Source: Leifsonia sp. NPDC080035 (GTDB lineage Bacteria; Actinomycetota; Actinomycetes; Actinomycetales; Microbacteriaceae). From it: a stretch of 64,000 bases of DNA. Below are positions 40,569 to 48,562 of this stretch, in pieces. Below the pieces are notes generated by a model. The model did not search any database. It was given only the letters and a program-made list of their open reading frames with translations, and had not been told where the DNA came from. The stretch is taken from the NCBI RefSeq assembly GCF_040050925.1, contig NZ_CP157390.1, forward strand, positions 1,798,001-1,862,000. Direction: 5' to 3'. Every line of letters starts with the position of its first letter. Position 1 is the first letter of the stretch. Position numbers and translations under genes: made by a program.

Positions 40569-41587
40569 TCATGTACGCCCCTCGGGACGTGCGCGTCGAG
40601 GAGCGCGCCGAACCGACCATCGAACAGCCCACCGACGCGATCATTCGCGTCACGGCTGCCTGCATCTGCGGCTCCGACCTCTGGCCGTACCGCGGCACCG
40701 ACGCGGTCACACGGCCGACCCCGATGGGTCACGAGTACGTCGGAGTGGTGGAGCAGATCGGCGACGAGGTGACGCACGTGAAGGTCGGCGACTATGTCGT
40801 CGGTTCGTTCTTCGCGTCCGACAACACCTGCGAGATCTGCCGGGCCGGCTACCAGTCGCGCTGCGTGCACGCGTTCCCGATGGGAGCGCTCGGCACGCAG
40901 GCCGAGAAGTTGCGTGTCCCGCTCGCCGGCGGCACCCTCGTCGTCGTTCCCGGCACCCCGACCCCCTCGCAGGTGCGCAGCCTCCTCGCCGCCTCCGACG
41001 TGCTCGGCACCGGCTGGTTCGCCGCCGTCGCGGCCGAAGTCCGCCCCGGCAAGACTGTCGCCGTCGTCGGCGACGGTGCGGTCGGCCTTCTCGGCATCCT
41101 TGCCGCACAGAAGCTCGGTGCGGAGCGGATCATCGCGATGAGCCGTCACGCCGACCGGCAAGCGCTCGCCCGGCGCTTCGGTGCGACCGACATCGTGGCG
41201 GAGCGGGGGGATGCAGGCGTGGCCGCGATCAAGGAGCTCACCGACGGTCTCGGCGCACACTCGGTGATCGAAGCGGTCGGAACGCAGGAATCGATGATGC
41301 AGGCGATCCGGGCCGCCCGTCCCGGCGGGCACGTCGGCTACGTCGGCGTCTCGCACGACGTCGAGCTGCCGGGCGAGGAGCTGTTCTTCTCCGGCGTGCA
41401 CCTGCACGGCGGTCCGGCTCCCGTCCGCCGGTTCCTCCCGGACCTGATCGCGTCGATCATGAGTGACGAGCTGGATGCCGGAGCGGTGTTCGACCTCACC
41501 CTCCCTTTGTCGGAGGCGGCGGAGGGCTACCGGGCGATGGACGAGCGCCGGGCCATCAAGGTCCTGCTGGAAACGGAGAACGCATGA
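40556..41587 (+). CDS. Zinc-dependent medium-chain alcohol dehydrogenase
   Basis: A 343-residue MDR enzyme. The catalytic zinc site is CGSD (C38) and GHE (H59, E60), and VVGDGAVGLLGILAAQKLGA binds NAD(P). In the structural zinc loop only three Cys remain (C92, C95, C103); the usual first Cys is Asp89, so the lobe may not bind zinc normally. It overlaps the upstream MFS and is coupled by ATGA to the cupin. Together with the AhpD-like gene they look like a small oxidative-stress or aldehyde-detoxification operon; substrate unknown. Confidence 0.88.
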   Translation: MRGVVMYAPRDVRVEERAEPTIEQPTDAIIRVTAACICGSDLWPYRGTDAVTRPTPMGHEYVGVVEQIGDEVTHVKVGDYVVGSFFASDNTCEICRAGYQSRCVHAFPMGALGTQAEKLRVPLAGGTLVVVPGTPTPSQVRSLLAASDVLGTGWFAAVAAEVRPGKTVAVVGDGAVGLLGILAAQKLGAERIIAMSRHADRQALARRFGATDIVAERGDAGVAAIKELTDGLGAHSVIEAVGTQESMMQAIRAARPGGHVGYVGVSHDVELPGEELFFSGVHLHGGPAPVRRFLPDLIASIMSDELDAGAVFDLTLPLSEAAEGYRAMDERRAIKVLLETENA

Positions 41588-41991
41588 ACATCGAACCTGC
41601 CACCCCGACCCTGAAGAACCCGCCGGAGCAGTTCGCCGGCGACGTCTGGGTCGACCCCATCGCCGGCCCGCACGACCCCGATCAGCGGATGACGGTCGCC
41701 CTCGTCCGCTTCGCGCCGGGCGCCCGCACCGCCTGGCACAGCCACGCGCGCGGCCAGTACGTGCGGGTCACGGCCGGTGTCGCCCGGTTCGGCGACCGTG
41801 ACGGCAACGTCATCGAGGCGCATCCCGGCCAGACGCTCTACACGCCGCCGGGACAGGAGCACTGGCACGCCGCGGCGCCGGACTGCTTCATGGAGCACAT
41901 CGCGATGCTGGAGTCGGCCGACGACCCCGAGGGAACCACCACCTGGAAAGAGCACGTCACGGACGACGAGTACGAAGGGCGCCACGCATGA
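41584..41991 (+). CDS. Cupin-domain protein
   Basis: A 135-residue single-cupin barrel. The metal motif 1 is AWHSHARGQYVRVTAG (H-x-H and downstream Gly), and motif 2 is PPGQEHWHAAAPD. Such proteins bind a divalent metal and often sit with AhpD-like carboxymuconolactone decarboxylases, as here. Starts and ends with ATGA overlaps to its neighbours. Confidence 0.83.
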   Translation: MNIEPATPTLKNPPEQFAGDVWVDPIAGPHDPDQRMTVALVRFAPGARTAWHSHARGQYVRVTAGVARFGDRDGNVIEAHPGQTLYTPPGQEHWHAAAPDCFMEHIAMLESADDPEGTTTWKEHVTDDEYEGRHA

Positions 41992-42344
41992 CGAAGACGA
42001 CAGGGAACGGCTGGACCGGAGGGCAGCGTGCGTTCGGCGACTTCGCGCCGGGGCTCGTCCACTACACGGATCAGGTGCTCTTCGACGAGGTGTGGGAGCG
42101 TCCAGGACTCTCCAAGCGCGACCGCAGCCTGATCACCGTGACCGCGCTGCTCGTCGGCGGCAATGTCGACCAGCTGCGCTTCCACCTCCCGTTCGCCGTG
42201 CAGAACGGCGTGACGCAGGAGGAGCTCATCGAGGCGATCACGCACCTCGCCTTCTACGCGGGGTGGCCGAAAGCGATGTCGGCCATGGCCATCGCGAAGG
42301 AGCTGTTGCACACGCATCCCGGGTTGTCGAGTACCGACCGGTGA
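41988..42344 (+). CDS. Carboxymuconolactone decarboxylase/AhpD-like protein
   Basis: A 118-residue all-helical protein with the CMD pattern: LSKRDRSLITVTALLVGGNV, then QEELIEAITHLAFYAGWPKA. The AhpD redox CxxC is absent, so it is closer to the decarboxylase-like branch. Last gene in the MFS/ADH/cupin operon; the partner cupin suggests that both act on the same small molecule. Confidence 0.83.
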   Translation: MTKTTGNGWTGGQRAFGDFAPGLVHYTDQVLFDEVWERPGLSKRDRSLITVTALLVGGNVDQLRFHLPFAVQNGVTQEELIEAITHLAFYAGWPKAMSAMAIAKELLHTHPGLSSTDR

Positions 42345-42389
42345 GGGGTTTGCGGCCTTATCGCGCGTTCCGAAGCGCCGTCCTGCCGG

Positions 42390-43619
42390 TCACGGGGACC
42401 AGTTGCGTGAGACCTGGTCTTCCAGCTGCTTGAGGTGGTCGCCGAGGGTTCCGCTGACGGGCGGATACGAGGTGACGGGGTCGGGGACGCTGTGGCCCGT
42501 CGTCGAGAGAGTGACCGCGGCGAAGATGATGGCGAGGACGGCCACGAGCGCGTCGACGGCCAGCATGATGCCCAGGATACGGCTGCGCGCACCCGCGGCC
42601 GGGCGCGTGGTCGCCGCGCGCGCCGCGGCGTGCGGTGTCAGCGGAGCGGTGGCCGGCGGCTGGTCCGGTTCGGACGTCGGGAGGAGCAGCGTCGAACCGG
42701 TTCCCACGGCCTCCGGTTCGAGCGGGGCGGTGAGGGCCTCCGTCGTCGCCGCGGCGTCTCCGCGCCATGCGTCCTGGTCGGCGAGTTCGCGGAGACGGGC
42801 GGCGGCGCCGGCGGCCTCGGGCCGCTGCTCCGGCTCCCGGGCCGTCATCGCGGCGAGCAGGGTGCCCCAGCGGGGGTCGAGCCCTGCCGGGATCGCGGGG
42901 TCGCGGGTGAGGCGTGCGGCCGCCGACTCCGCCAGGGTTCCGGTGAACTCCCGTCGGCCGGTCAGGCACTCCAGCAGCACCAAGCCGAGGGAGTAGACGT
43001 CGCTGCGGCCGGTCAGCGGCCGCCCGAGAGCCTGCTCGGGACTCATGTAGCTTGCCGTACCCATCACCGAACCGGTCGCGGTGATTCTCGCGTCATCCAC
43101 CAGCCGGGCGATGCCCAGGTCGGTGAGCTTGGCCGCGATACCGGTGGTCGGCGATTCCGGCAGGAGGATGTTCGCGGGGGAGATGTCCCGGTGCACCACG
43201 CCCTGATGGTGGATGTAGGCCAGGGCGTTGGCGACGTCCGCACCGATCGCCGCGACGGCGGGACCGGGAAGGGGACCGCTCCGGAGGCGGGCGCGGCCGT
43301 CGCTGCCCTTCACGTATTCGAGGACGAGCACCCCGCGGCCCTCGTCGTCGGAGGTGGCGTCGAACAGTGTGACCAGCGAGGGGTGCGACAGCCCGGCGAG
43401 AAGCCGGACTTCTGCCTCCTGGCGGGCGAGGTCCTCCGCGGAGGCGAGCTCGCGGCGGAAGATCTTGAGAGCGACGTCCCGGCCGAGGGACTCGTCGTGC
43501 GCGCGGAACACGTCCGCCATCCCGCCGTGACCGATCCGCTCGATGACGCGGTACCGGTCGGCGATGACCTGCTCGGCCCCACCGGGTGCGGCGGCGAGGA
43601 CTTCATCGGTGTTCGACAC
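42390..43619 (-). CDS. Ser/Thr protein kinase, membrane-anchored, with altered catalytic loop
   Basis: A 409-residue Hanks-type kinase. The Gly loop IGHGGMADVF, VALK Lys (K52), catalytic loop HRDISPAN (D145, N150), DLG (D167) and GTASYMSPEQ are visible. In most such kinases the loop reads HRDxKPxN; here Lys is Ser, which may lower activity. A Pro/Ala/Thr linker leads to one TM helix (about 350-372, ILGIMLAVDALVAVLAIIFA) and a short outer tail; there are no PASTA repeats. GTG at 43619 lies two bases after the stop of the Q-rich lipoprotein gene, so they are co-translated. Confidence 0.87.
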   Translation of the reverse strand: MSNTDEVLAAAPGGAEQVIADRYRVIERIGHGGMADVFRAHDESLGRDVALKIFRRELASAEDLARQEAEVRLLAGLSHPSLVTLFDATSDDEGRGVLVLEYVKGSDGRARLRSGPLPGPAVAAIGADVANALAYIHHQGVVHRDISPANILLPESPTTGIAAKLTDLGIARLVDDARITATGSVMGTASYMSPEQALGRPLTGRSDVYSLGLVLLECLTGRREFTGTLAESAAARLTRDPAIPAGLDPRWGTLLAAMTAREPEQRPEAAGAAARLRELADQDAWRGDAAATTEALTAPLEPEAVGTGSTLLLPTSEPDQPPATAPLTPHAAARAATTRPAAGARSRILGIMLAVDALVAVLAIIFAAVTLSTTGHSVPDPVTSYPPVSGTLGDHLKQLEDQVSRNWSP

Positions 43620-43621
43620 GC

Positions 43622-44077
43622 TCAGTCACCTCCCTCGACGTCGCCTTTCTTGCCCTTGCCGTCGCCCTTGCCGTCCTTCTTGCCGCCGCCCTTCTGCTGC
43701 TGCTGGAGCTGCTGCTCCTGTTGTTGCTGGAGTTGCTGAATCTGCTGTTGCAGTTGCGCCTTCTCGGCCGCGTCCTGCAGACGGCCGAGGTCGGCCCGGA
43801 TCGCAGCGATCGAACCGGCGACCGCGTCGTGTCGCGCTGCGCCGATGGAACCGTTCTTCAGGGCCGCGTCGTTCAACCGCCCGAGCGCGTCGAGCTTCGC
43901 CAGCGCACCCGCGTAGTCGTTCGCGGCGGACATGGTCGCAACGTCACGGACGGCGTGCTGCAGCTCGGTGGACGTCTGCGCGGAGTAGGTCTCACCGCCC
44001 GCGCAGCCGGTCAGACCGGCGAGGGCGAGCACGAACGCGGCCCCGACCAGCGGCAGGCGTCTGACCATTCTCGGCAT
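43622..44077 (-). CDS. Predicted Q-rich coiled-coil lipoprotein
   Basis: A 151-residue exported lipoprotein: MPRMVRRLPLVGAAFVLALA then lipobox LTGC. The mature domain is helical (ELQHAVRDVATMSAANDYAG, ALAKLDALGRLNDAALKNG), then a coiled coil of nearly pure Gln/Leu (about 109-130), then a Gly/Lys/Asp tail. ATG at 44077 is chosen to give the signal peptide; the frame is open another 16 codons. It directly precedes and probably works with the kinase, perhaps as an outside ligand or scaffold. Family not recognised. Confidence 0.72.
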   Translation of the reverse strand: MPRMVRRLPLVGAAFVLALAGLTGCAGGETYSAQTSTELQHAVRDVATMSAANDYAGALAKLDALGRLNDAALKNGSIGAARHDAVAGSIAAIRADLGRLQDAAEKAQLQQQIQQLQQQQEQQLQQQQKGGGKKDGKGDGKGKKGDVEGGD

Positions 44078-44202
44078 TCCCTCTCTGTCGGGCGCCGGAG
44101 ATGGAGGGGAGGATTCGGCGCACATTCCATGTCCGCAGACACGGTAGTCGCGCCCCGACGCGTTGTCGATCCGTGGGGTCGGCTCGGACGCGCGCCGCCG
44201 CG

Positions 44203-44796
44203 CTAGAGGCTCGCGAGAATGCCCTTCATCTCGGTGATCTCCGCGGTCTGATCGGCGACGATCGTCTTCGCCAGGTGCACGGCTTCGGTGTTCTTCCCCG
44301 ACTTGATCTCCTCATTCGCCATCGTGACGGCGCCCTGGTGGTGCTCGATCATCTGGGTGAGGAACACCGTCCCGGCGTCTGCGCCGGAGGCGTGTCGCAG
44401 AGCGTTCATGTCGGACTCGGACATCATTCCGCCCATGTCGTGGGATGCGCCCATGTCCGCGTGCCACGCGTCTAGCCAGCCGTTCATGGTGTCGATCTCG
44501 GGCTGCTGGGCGGCCGTGATCCTGCGAGCGAGCTCCGTGACCTTCGCGTCGACGCCGCTCTTTCCGAGGACCAGGTCGGACATCTCGACGGCCTGTCGGT
44601 GGTGCATGACCATGCCCTGCGCGAACGAGACATCGGCGGCGTTGTGCTCGCCGTCGGCGGGGTCGGAGGCGGTGGGGGAGCCGTGCATGTCCGTGCCCAT
44701 TCCGGCGTGCCCGCTGGGGGCGGTTCCGGAGCATCCGGCCAGGACGAGTGCGACGGCCAGGGTGCCGCCGGCGAGCGCCATCGTGGTGAACTTCAT
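44203..44796 (-). CDS. DUF305 lipoprotein (Met/His-rich, likely metal-related)
   Basis: A 197-residue protein with lipobox LAGC after a short signal, a His/Met-rich segment (GHAGMGTDMHGSP), and two DUF305 helical repeats: FAQGMVMHHRQAVEMSDLVL and FLTQMIEHHQGAVTMANEEI. HH motifs and Met-rich loops suggest binding of copper or similar ions outside the cell. ATG at 44796 follows AAGGAGG. Next gene upstream is the YHS protein, and CsoR-like boxes precede both. Confidence 0.85.
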   Translation of the reverse strand: MKFTTMALAGGTLAVALVLAGCSGTAPSGHAGMGTDMHGSPTASDPADGEHNAADVSFAQGMVMHHRQAVEMSDLVLGKSGVDAKVTELARRITAAQQPEIDTMNGWLDAWHADMGASHDMGGMMSESDMNALRHASGADAGTVFLTQMIEHHQGAVTMANEEIKSGKNTEAVHLAKTIVADQTAEITEMKGILASL

Positions 44797-44822
44797 TGCG
44801 TCGTTCCTCCTTCGTGACGGGG

Positions 44823-45089
44823 TCATCCGGCGATGTAGGCCGCGGGGTCGGCGTCGAACCGCGGCGCGCAACCGGGGCAGCAGAACCAGTACCGCTCGCC
44901 GTCGTGGTCGCGGTAGAGGCCGGCGGCCTCCGCCCTCGCCTTGCTGACCGTGCTGCCCTTCATCACGACGCACTCGGTGAGGTCGTCCGCGCCGGCGCCG
45001 CCGAGCAGGTTCTCGGCCCCTGGCGGCATGGTCGCTGTCTCGTGGTGATCGGTGCCGGCGCTGGTGGTGTTGCAGCAGCTGTCGCTCAT
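44823..45089 (-). CDS. Small YHS-domain metal-binding protein
   Basis: An 88-residue Cys-rich protein. DLTECVVMKGSTVSKARAEA and YWFCCPGCAPRFDADPAAYI form a YHS-type domain, and an N-terminal CCN/HH stretch may add ligands. These small proteins accompany copper and heavy-metal systems. ATG at 45089 follows AGGAGA. Just upstream is the pair of CsoR-like boxes; downstream comes the DUF305 lipoprotein. Confidence 0.8.
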   Translation of the reverse strand: MSDSCCNTTSAGTDHHETATMPPGAENLLGGAGADDLTECVVMKGSTVSKARAEAAGLYRDHDGERYWFCCPGCAPRFDADPAAYIAG

Positions 45090-45130
45090 GGTGCGTTCTC
45101 CTGTCGGTCGTTCTGCGGTCGCTTGACCCG

Positions 45131-45173
45131 GGTACCCCCGGTGGGTATAGCGTATACCCCCACCGGGTATCAC
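45131..45173. promoter_or_regulatory. Two CsoR/CstR-like operator boxes in divergent promoter
   Basis: TACCC-CCGGT-GGGTA (45133-45147) and ATACCC-CCACC-GGGTAT (45154-45170) are inverted repeats of the G/C-tract type bound by CsoR-family repressors. They lie between the divergent YHS/DUF305 genes and the MFS gene. Similar boxes precede the rhodanese gene at 58706-58745, whose neighbour encodes a CsoR-family protein. Confidence 0.65.
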
Positions 45174-45199
45174 CGGAACGTCGAGTGAAGGAATCACAC

Positions 45200-46627
45200 A
45201 TGTCTACTGCGTCGCCAAACGCCAATCCGAGGCGGTGGCTCGGCCTCGTCCTCATCGCTGCCGCCCAGTTCGTCGTCATCATGGACACCTCGATCATCGG
45301 TGTGGCCCTGCCCGATCTTCAGCGTGAGCTCGGCTTCACCCCCGAGTCGCTGTCCTGGGTGTTCAACGCGTACGTGATCGCGTTCGGCGGTCTGCTGCTC
45401 CTGGGCGGCCGATTGTCCGATCTGTTCGGCGCACGCAGGGTATTCGTCGCCGGCTGGGTGGTTCTGATCGCCGGATCCCTCCTGGCCGGAGCCGCCGGCA
45501 ACGTCGGTGTGGAGATCGCAGGGCGCGCCATCCAGGGCGCCGGAGCCGCGTTGATCGCGCCGGCGGCACTGACGCTGCTGATGATGCTCTTCGGGGGCAC
45601 CGCCGACCTTCCCAGGGCATTCGCCGTCTACGGTGCCGCGGCGCCGATCGGCGGCACCGCGGGCGTGTTCCTCGGTGGAGTGCTCACCGAGTACGCCAGC
45701 TGGCCGTGGGTGTTCTACATCACCGTTCCGATCGCCGTCGTGGTCATCGCCCTCACCGCCGTCTCGCTTCCACGAACCGAGCGGCGGGCCGTCGGCTCGA
45801 TCGACGTCGCCGGAGCCATCGCCGTGACCGCCGGGCTCGGCGCCGTGGTGTACGCCGTGGTTCGCGCGCCCGAAATCGGGTGGTTCGCCGCCCCGACCGT
45901 GCTCCTTCTCGGTGCGGGTGCCGTGCTGCTGGCGTCGTTCTTCCTCATCCAGGCCCGCTCCCGACAGCCGTTGCTGAATCTGAAACTGCTGCGGGCTCCG
46001 CAGCTGGCTGCGGCGAACACCGCCCAGCTGCTGCTCGGTGCCGCCTGGGTGTCGATGTGGTTCTTCCTGAACCTCTACCTGCAGCAGGTTCTCGGTGCCG
46101 GGGCCTTCGCCGCCGGCGCGGCCCTGTTGCCCATGACCGGACTCATCGTGCTGGGCATGGTCGCGCTCGCGCCGCGGCTCCAGGCGCGATTCGGGGCGAA
46201 GCCCATGATCGTGACCGGCCTGGTGCTGCTCGGCGCGGGACTGGGATGGCTCGCCCTCGCCCGACCGGACGGCACGTACGCCGCCGACGTTCTTCCGGCC
46301 TCCTTGGTCGCCGCGCTCGGGATGGCCCTCGCCTTCGTCCCCTCGCTCGGAACCGCCATCGCTGCGGCCCCGCTCGCCGAAACGGGAGTGGCCTCCGGCC
46401 TGGTGAGCACCAGCTATCAGATCGGTTCCGCATTCGGCCTCGCCATCCTCACCGCGATCGCGGCCGGCACGACCCGCGGAGGTACGGGCGCGGCGGCCCT
46501 GACGAGCGGCTATTCCGCCGCCTTCCTGGGCGCAGCCATCATCGCCCTCGTCGGCGCCGCCGTGGTCCTCGTGGCGATGCGCCCCCCTCGGGCCGCCGTC
46601 ACGGCGTCCGAGGCCAGCGCCGGCTGA
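45200..46627 (+). CDS. MFS transporter, DHA2 (14-TM) family
   Basis: A 475-residue exporter: MDTSIIGVALPDLQRELG is the family's motif D1 region and GGRLSDLFGARRVFVAG the loop motif. About 14 TM segments. ATG at 45200 has GAAGGA 7 bases upstream. It is divergent from the YHS/DUF305 genes and shares their metal-type boxes, so expression may respond to the same signal. A hairpin follows the stop. Confidence 0.88.
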   Translation: MSTASPNANPRRWLGLVLIAAAQFVVIMDTSIIGVALPDLQRELGFTPESLSWVFNAYVIAFGGLLLLGGRLSDLFGARRVFVAGWVVLIAGSLLAGAAGNVGVEIAGRAIQGAGAALIAPAALTLLMMLFGGTADLPRAFAVYGAAAPIGGTAGVFLGGVLTEYASWPWVFYITVPIAVVVIALTAVSLPRTERRAVGSIDVAGAIAVTAGLGAVVYAVVRAPEIGWFAAPTVLLLGAGAVLLASFFLIQARSRQPLLNLKLLRAPQLAAANTAQLLLGAAWVSMWFFLNLYLQQVLGAGAFAAGAALLPMTGLIVLGMVALAPRLQARFGAKPMIVTGLVLLGAGLGWLALARPDGTYAADVLPASLVAALGMALAFVPSLGTAIAAAPLAETGVASGLVSTSYQIGSAFGLAILTAIAAGTTRGGTGAAALTSGYSAAFLGAAIIALVGAAVVLVAMRPPRAAVTASEASAG

Positions 46628-46656
46628 GGGGCCCGCGTCAGCCGCGGCCGCGGCGT

Positions 46657-46700
46657 GGTTGACGCCGACGAGGCGATGAGCTCGCCCGCCGGCGTCAACC
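46657..46700. terminator. Inverted repeat between convergent genes, probable terminator
   Basis: GGTTGACGCCG (46657-46667) pairs exactly with CGGCGTCAACC (46690-46700); inside the loop GGCG and CGCC can add to the stem. It sits between the MFS gene and the convergent reductase gene, fitting a bidirectional terminator. Confidence 0.6.
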
Positions 46701-46711
46701 GCCCCGCCGTC

Positions 46712-47287
46712 TCAGTCAGCCCGCCGCGCAGCGTCGTAGTCGAGCAGGATCGCGCCGGTGTCGAGCGGGCGGCACGCGGTGAGCTCGAGCTCTGCGGCGG
46801 GCAGTCCACCGTCGAAGATGGAGCGGCCCGCGCCCGCCAGACGCGGCATCAGCAGCAGGCGGTAGTGGTCGACGAGGCGGGTCCTCACCAGCGCGGCGAC
46901 GAGGGAGATACCACCGACGGCCACGATCTCGCCGCTGTGGCGCTCCTTGACGCGTGCGACCGCCTCGTCCAGTGGTCCGCGTTCGACGACAGCGTTCCAG
47001 CCCGGCTGCTCCAGGGTCTCGGAGAAGACCACCTTGGGCAGACGGTTCATGGTCCGGGCGAATGCGCGGTACTCCTCGCCGTTCTCCTCGGTGTCGGCGG
47101 TCGGCCAGTATGCGGCATTGAATTCGAAGGCGGTTCGGCCATACAGGAGCAGCTGGCCGTCGTGCGCGTTCGCGCCCGACCAGTACTGCTGCATCTCGTC
47201 GGACCAGTCGGGCGAGATGAGCTGACGGTCGGTCGTCTCGGTGAAGCCGTCGAGGGTCATGAACATCGCCACGGTGAGCGTTCCCAT
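46712..47287 (-). CDS. RibD/dihydrofolate-reductase-family protein 1
   Basis: A 191-residue RibD_C fold protein starting MGTLTVAMFMTLDGFTE, with LLLYGRTAFEFNAAYWP, PKVVFSETL, IVAVGGISLVAALVRTRLVDH and LPAAELELTACRPL. Such proteins are NADPH reductases of unknown small substrates. ATG at 47287 follows AAGGAGA. It is preceded by the MFS gene on the same strand with 26 bases between. Two further members lie at 50045 and 56364. Confidence 0.85.
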   Translation of the reverse strand: MGTLTVAMFMTLDGFTETTDRQLISPDWSDEMQQYWSGANAHDGQLLLYGRTAFEFNAAYWPTADTEENGEEYRAFARTMNRLPKVVFSETLEQPGWNAVVERGPLDEAVARVKERHSGEIVAVGGISLVAALVRTRLVDHYRLLLMPRLAGAGRSIFDGGLPAAELELTACRPLDTGAILLDYDAARRAD

Positions 47288-47312
47288 TGTCGTTCTCCTT
47301 CTGTTGTGGTGT

Positions 47313-48515
47313 TTATCGGGTGGTGGATGCGTTGAGCCGCACGAGCGTGAGCACGAGCGGCAGTGCCAGTGCGAGGCCGAGGAAAGCGGCGGCCGGTCCC
47401 ACGAGAGCGGCGACGGCACTGACGGCGAACGCTCCGGCCGCCATCCCGCCGTCGTAGCCGGCATTCCAGAGCGCGCTGACGGTGCCGTACTGGCGCTCCT
47501 CGGCCCGCTCGTACATGGCGGAGATGGTGCTGTTCTGCAGCGCGCCGAAGCCCAGGCCGAAGACCACGCCGCCCGCGAGCACGAGCGGAGCACTCGCGGT
47601 GGCCGCCATCGCGGCCAATCCGGCGGCCGACAGCGCGATGCCGGGGAGGAACAGGCGGCGGTGCCCGAGGCGGTCGCCGTACCGGCCGGCGAGCCAGCGC
47701 CCCAGCCCCGCCGAGGCCGGCTGCACCAGCAGCAGCGCGGGAGCGAGGGAGGATGCGGATCCGGTCAGCGCACCCGGGACACAGGTGACGACAACGCCTG
47801 CGACGGCGGCGGAGGCCGCGAACACGAGCGCCGGCCGCATGAGCTCCGGGGAGCGCAGGCCCACGAGGATGCCCGTCTCGGCCCGTGCGGAGGTGCGCGA
47901 GCGGACCTGCGCCGCCGACGCCGCGGCCGCCCGCCTGGGCAGCGCGCCGACCGACGCCACCGCGAGCAGGGGCACCGCCCCGGCGATCGCGAACACCGAT
48001 CCGGGTCCCGACGCGGTGCTGAGCGCCACACCGAGCGGCAGCGCGACGAGCGACGGAACGGCGCTCACCAGCCCGGCGAGCGCGAGGCCCTCGCCGCGGC
48101 GATCGGCCGGGACGAGCGCCGCGGTCACGGCGCCTCCCGCGACGATCGCCAGTGCGAAGCCCGCTCCCCGCAGCACCCCTGTGGCCACGAGGACCGGGAG
48201 GGACGCGGAGAAGAGAAGGACGAACGTCGGAGCTCCGAGCAGAAGAAGCCCGGAGGCAAGGACGGCCCGGGCGCCGAAACGCTGCATCAGCCACGGGGAG
48301 ACCAGCTCGCCGGCGACGGTCGCCGCGAGAAGCGCGCCGTTGGCGACGCCACCGCCGAGCGGCGACGTCGCGTCCGCCAGCAGCGGCACCGCCGCGAGCG
48401 GGAGGAAGAAGCCAACGGAGCACGCGACGATGGAGACGAAGCGCAGCAGGAGCGGGCGCGTCACCAACGCGGACCGCTGCGGGAGGGCGGTGGTGCCGAG
48501 GTTCATGGCTGTCAT
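47313..48515 (-). CDS. MFS transporter, 12-TM
   Basis: A 400-residue major facilitator with 12 predicted helices. The loop after helix 2 is degenerate (WLMQRFGARAVLAS) and the second half has RYGDRLGHRRLFLPG, the stronger signature. It is divergent from the MocR-type regulator gene with 47 bases between, so regulation by that protein is likely. The start is MTAMNLG at 48515; the second Met at 48506 is nearly equal. Confidence 0.82.
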   Translation of the reverse strand: MTAMNLGTTALPQRSALVTRPLLLRFVSIVACSVGFFLPLAAVPLLADATSPLGGGVANGALLAATVAGELVSPWLMQRFGARAVLASGLLLLGAPTFVLLFSASLPVLVATGVLRGAGFALAIVAGGAVTAALVPADRRGEGLALAGLVSAVPSLVALPLGVALSTASGPGSVFAIAGAVPLLAVASVGALPRRAAAASAAQVRSRTSARAETGILVGLRSPELMRPALVFAASAAVAGVVVTCVPGALTGSASSLAPALLLVQPASAGLGRWLAGRYGDRLGHRRLFLPGIALSAAGLAAMAATASAPLVLAGGVVFGLGFGALQNSTISAMYERAEERQYGTVSALWNAGYDGGMAAGAFAVSAVAALVGPAAAFLGLALALPLVLTLVRLNASTTR

Positions 48516-48562
48516 GGGAACGACCCTAGATTCGGGGTGGCCCGGCAGTAAGATCCATTGCC

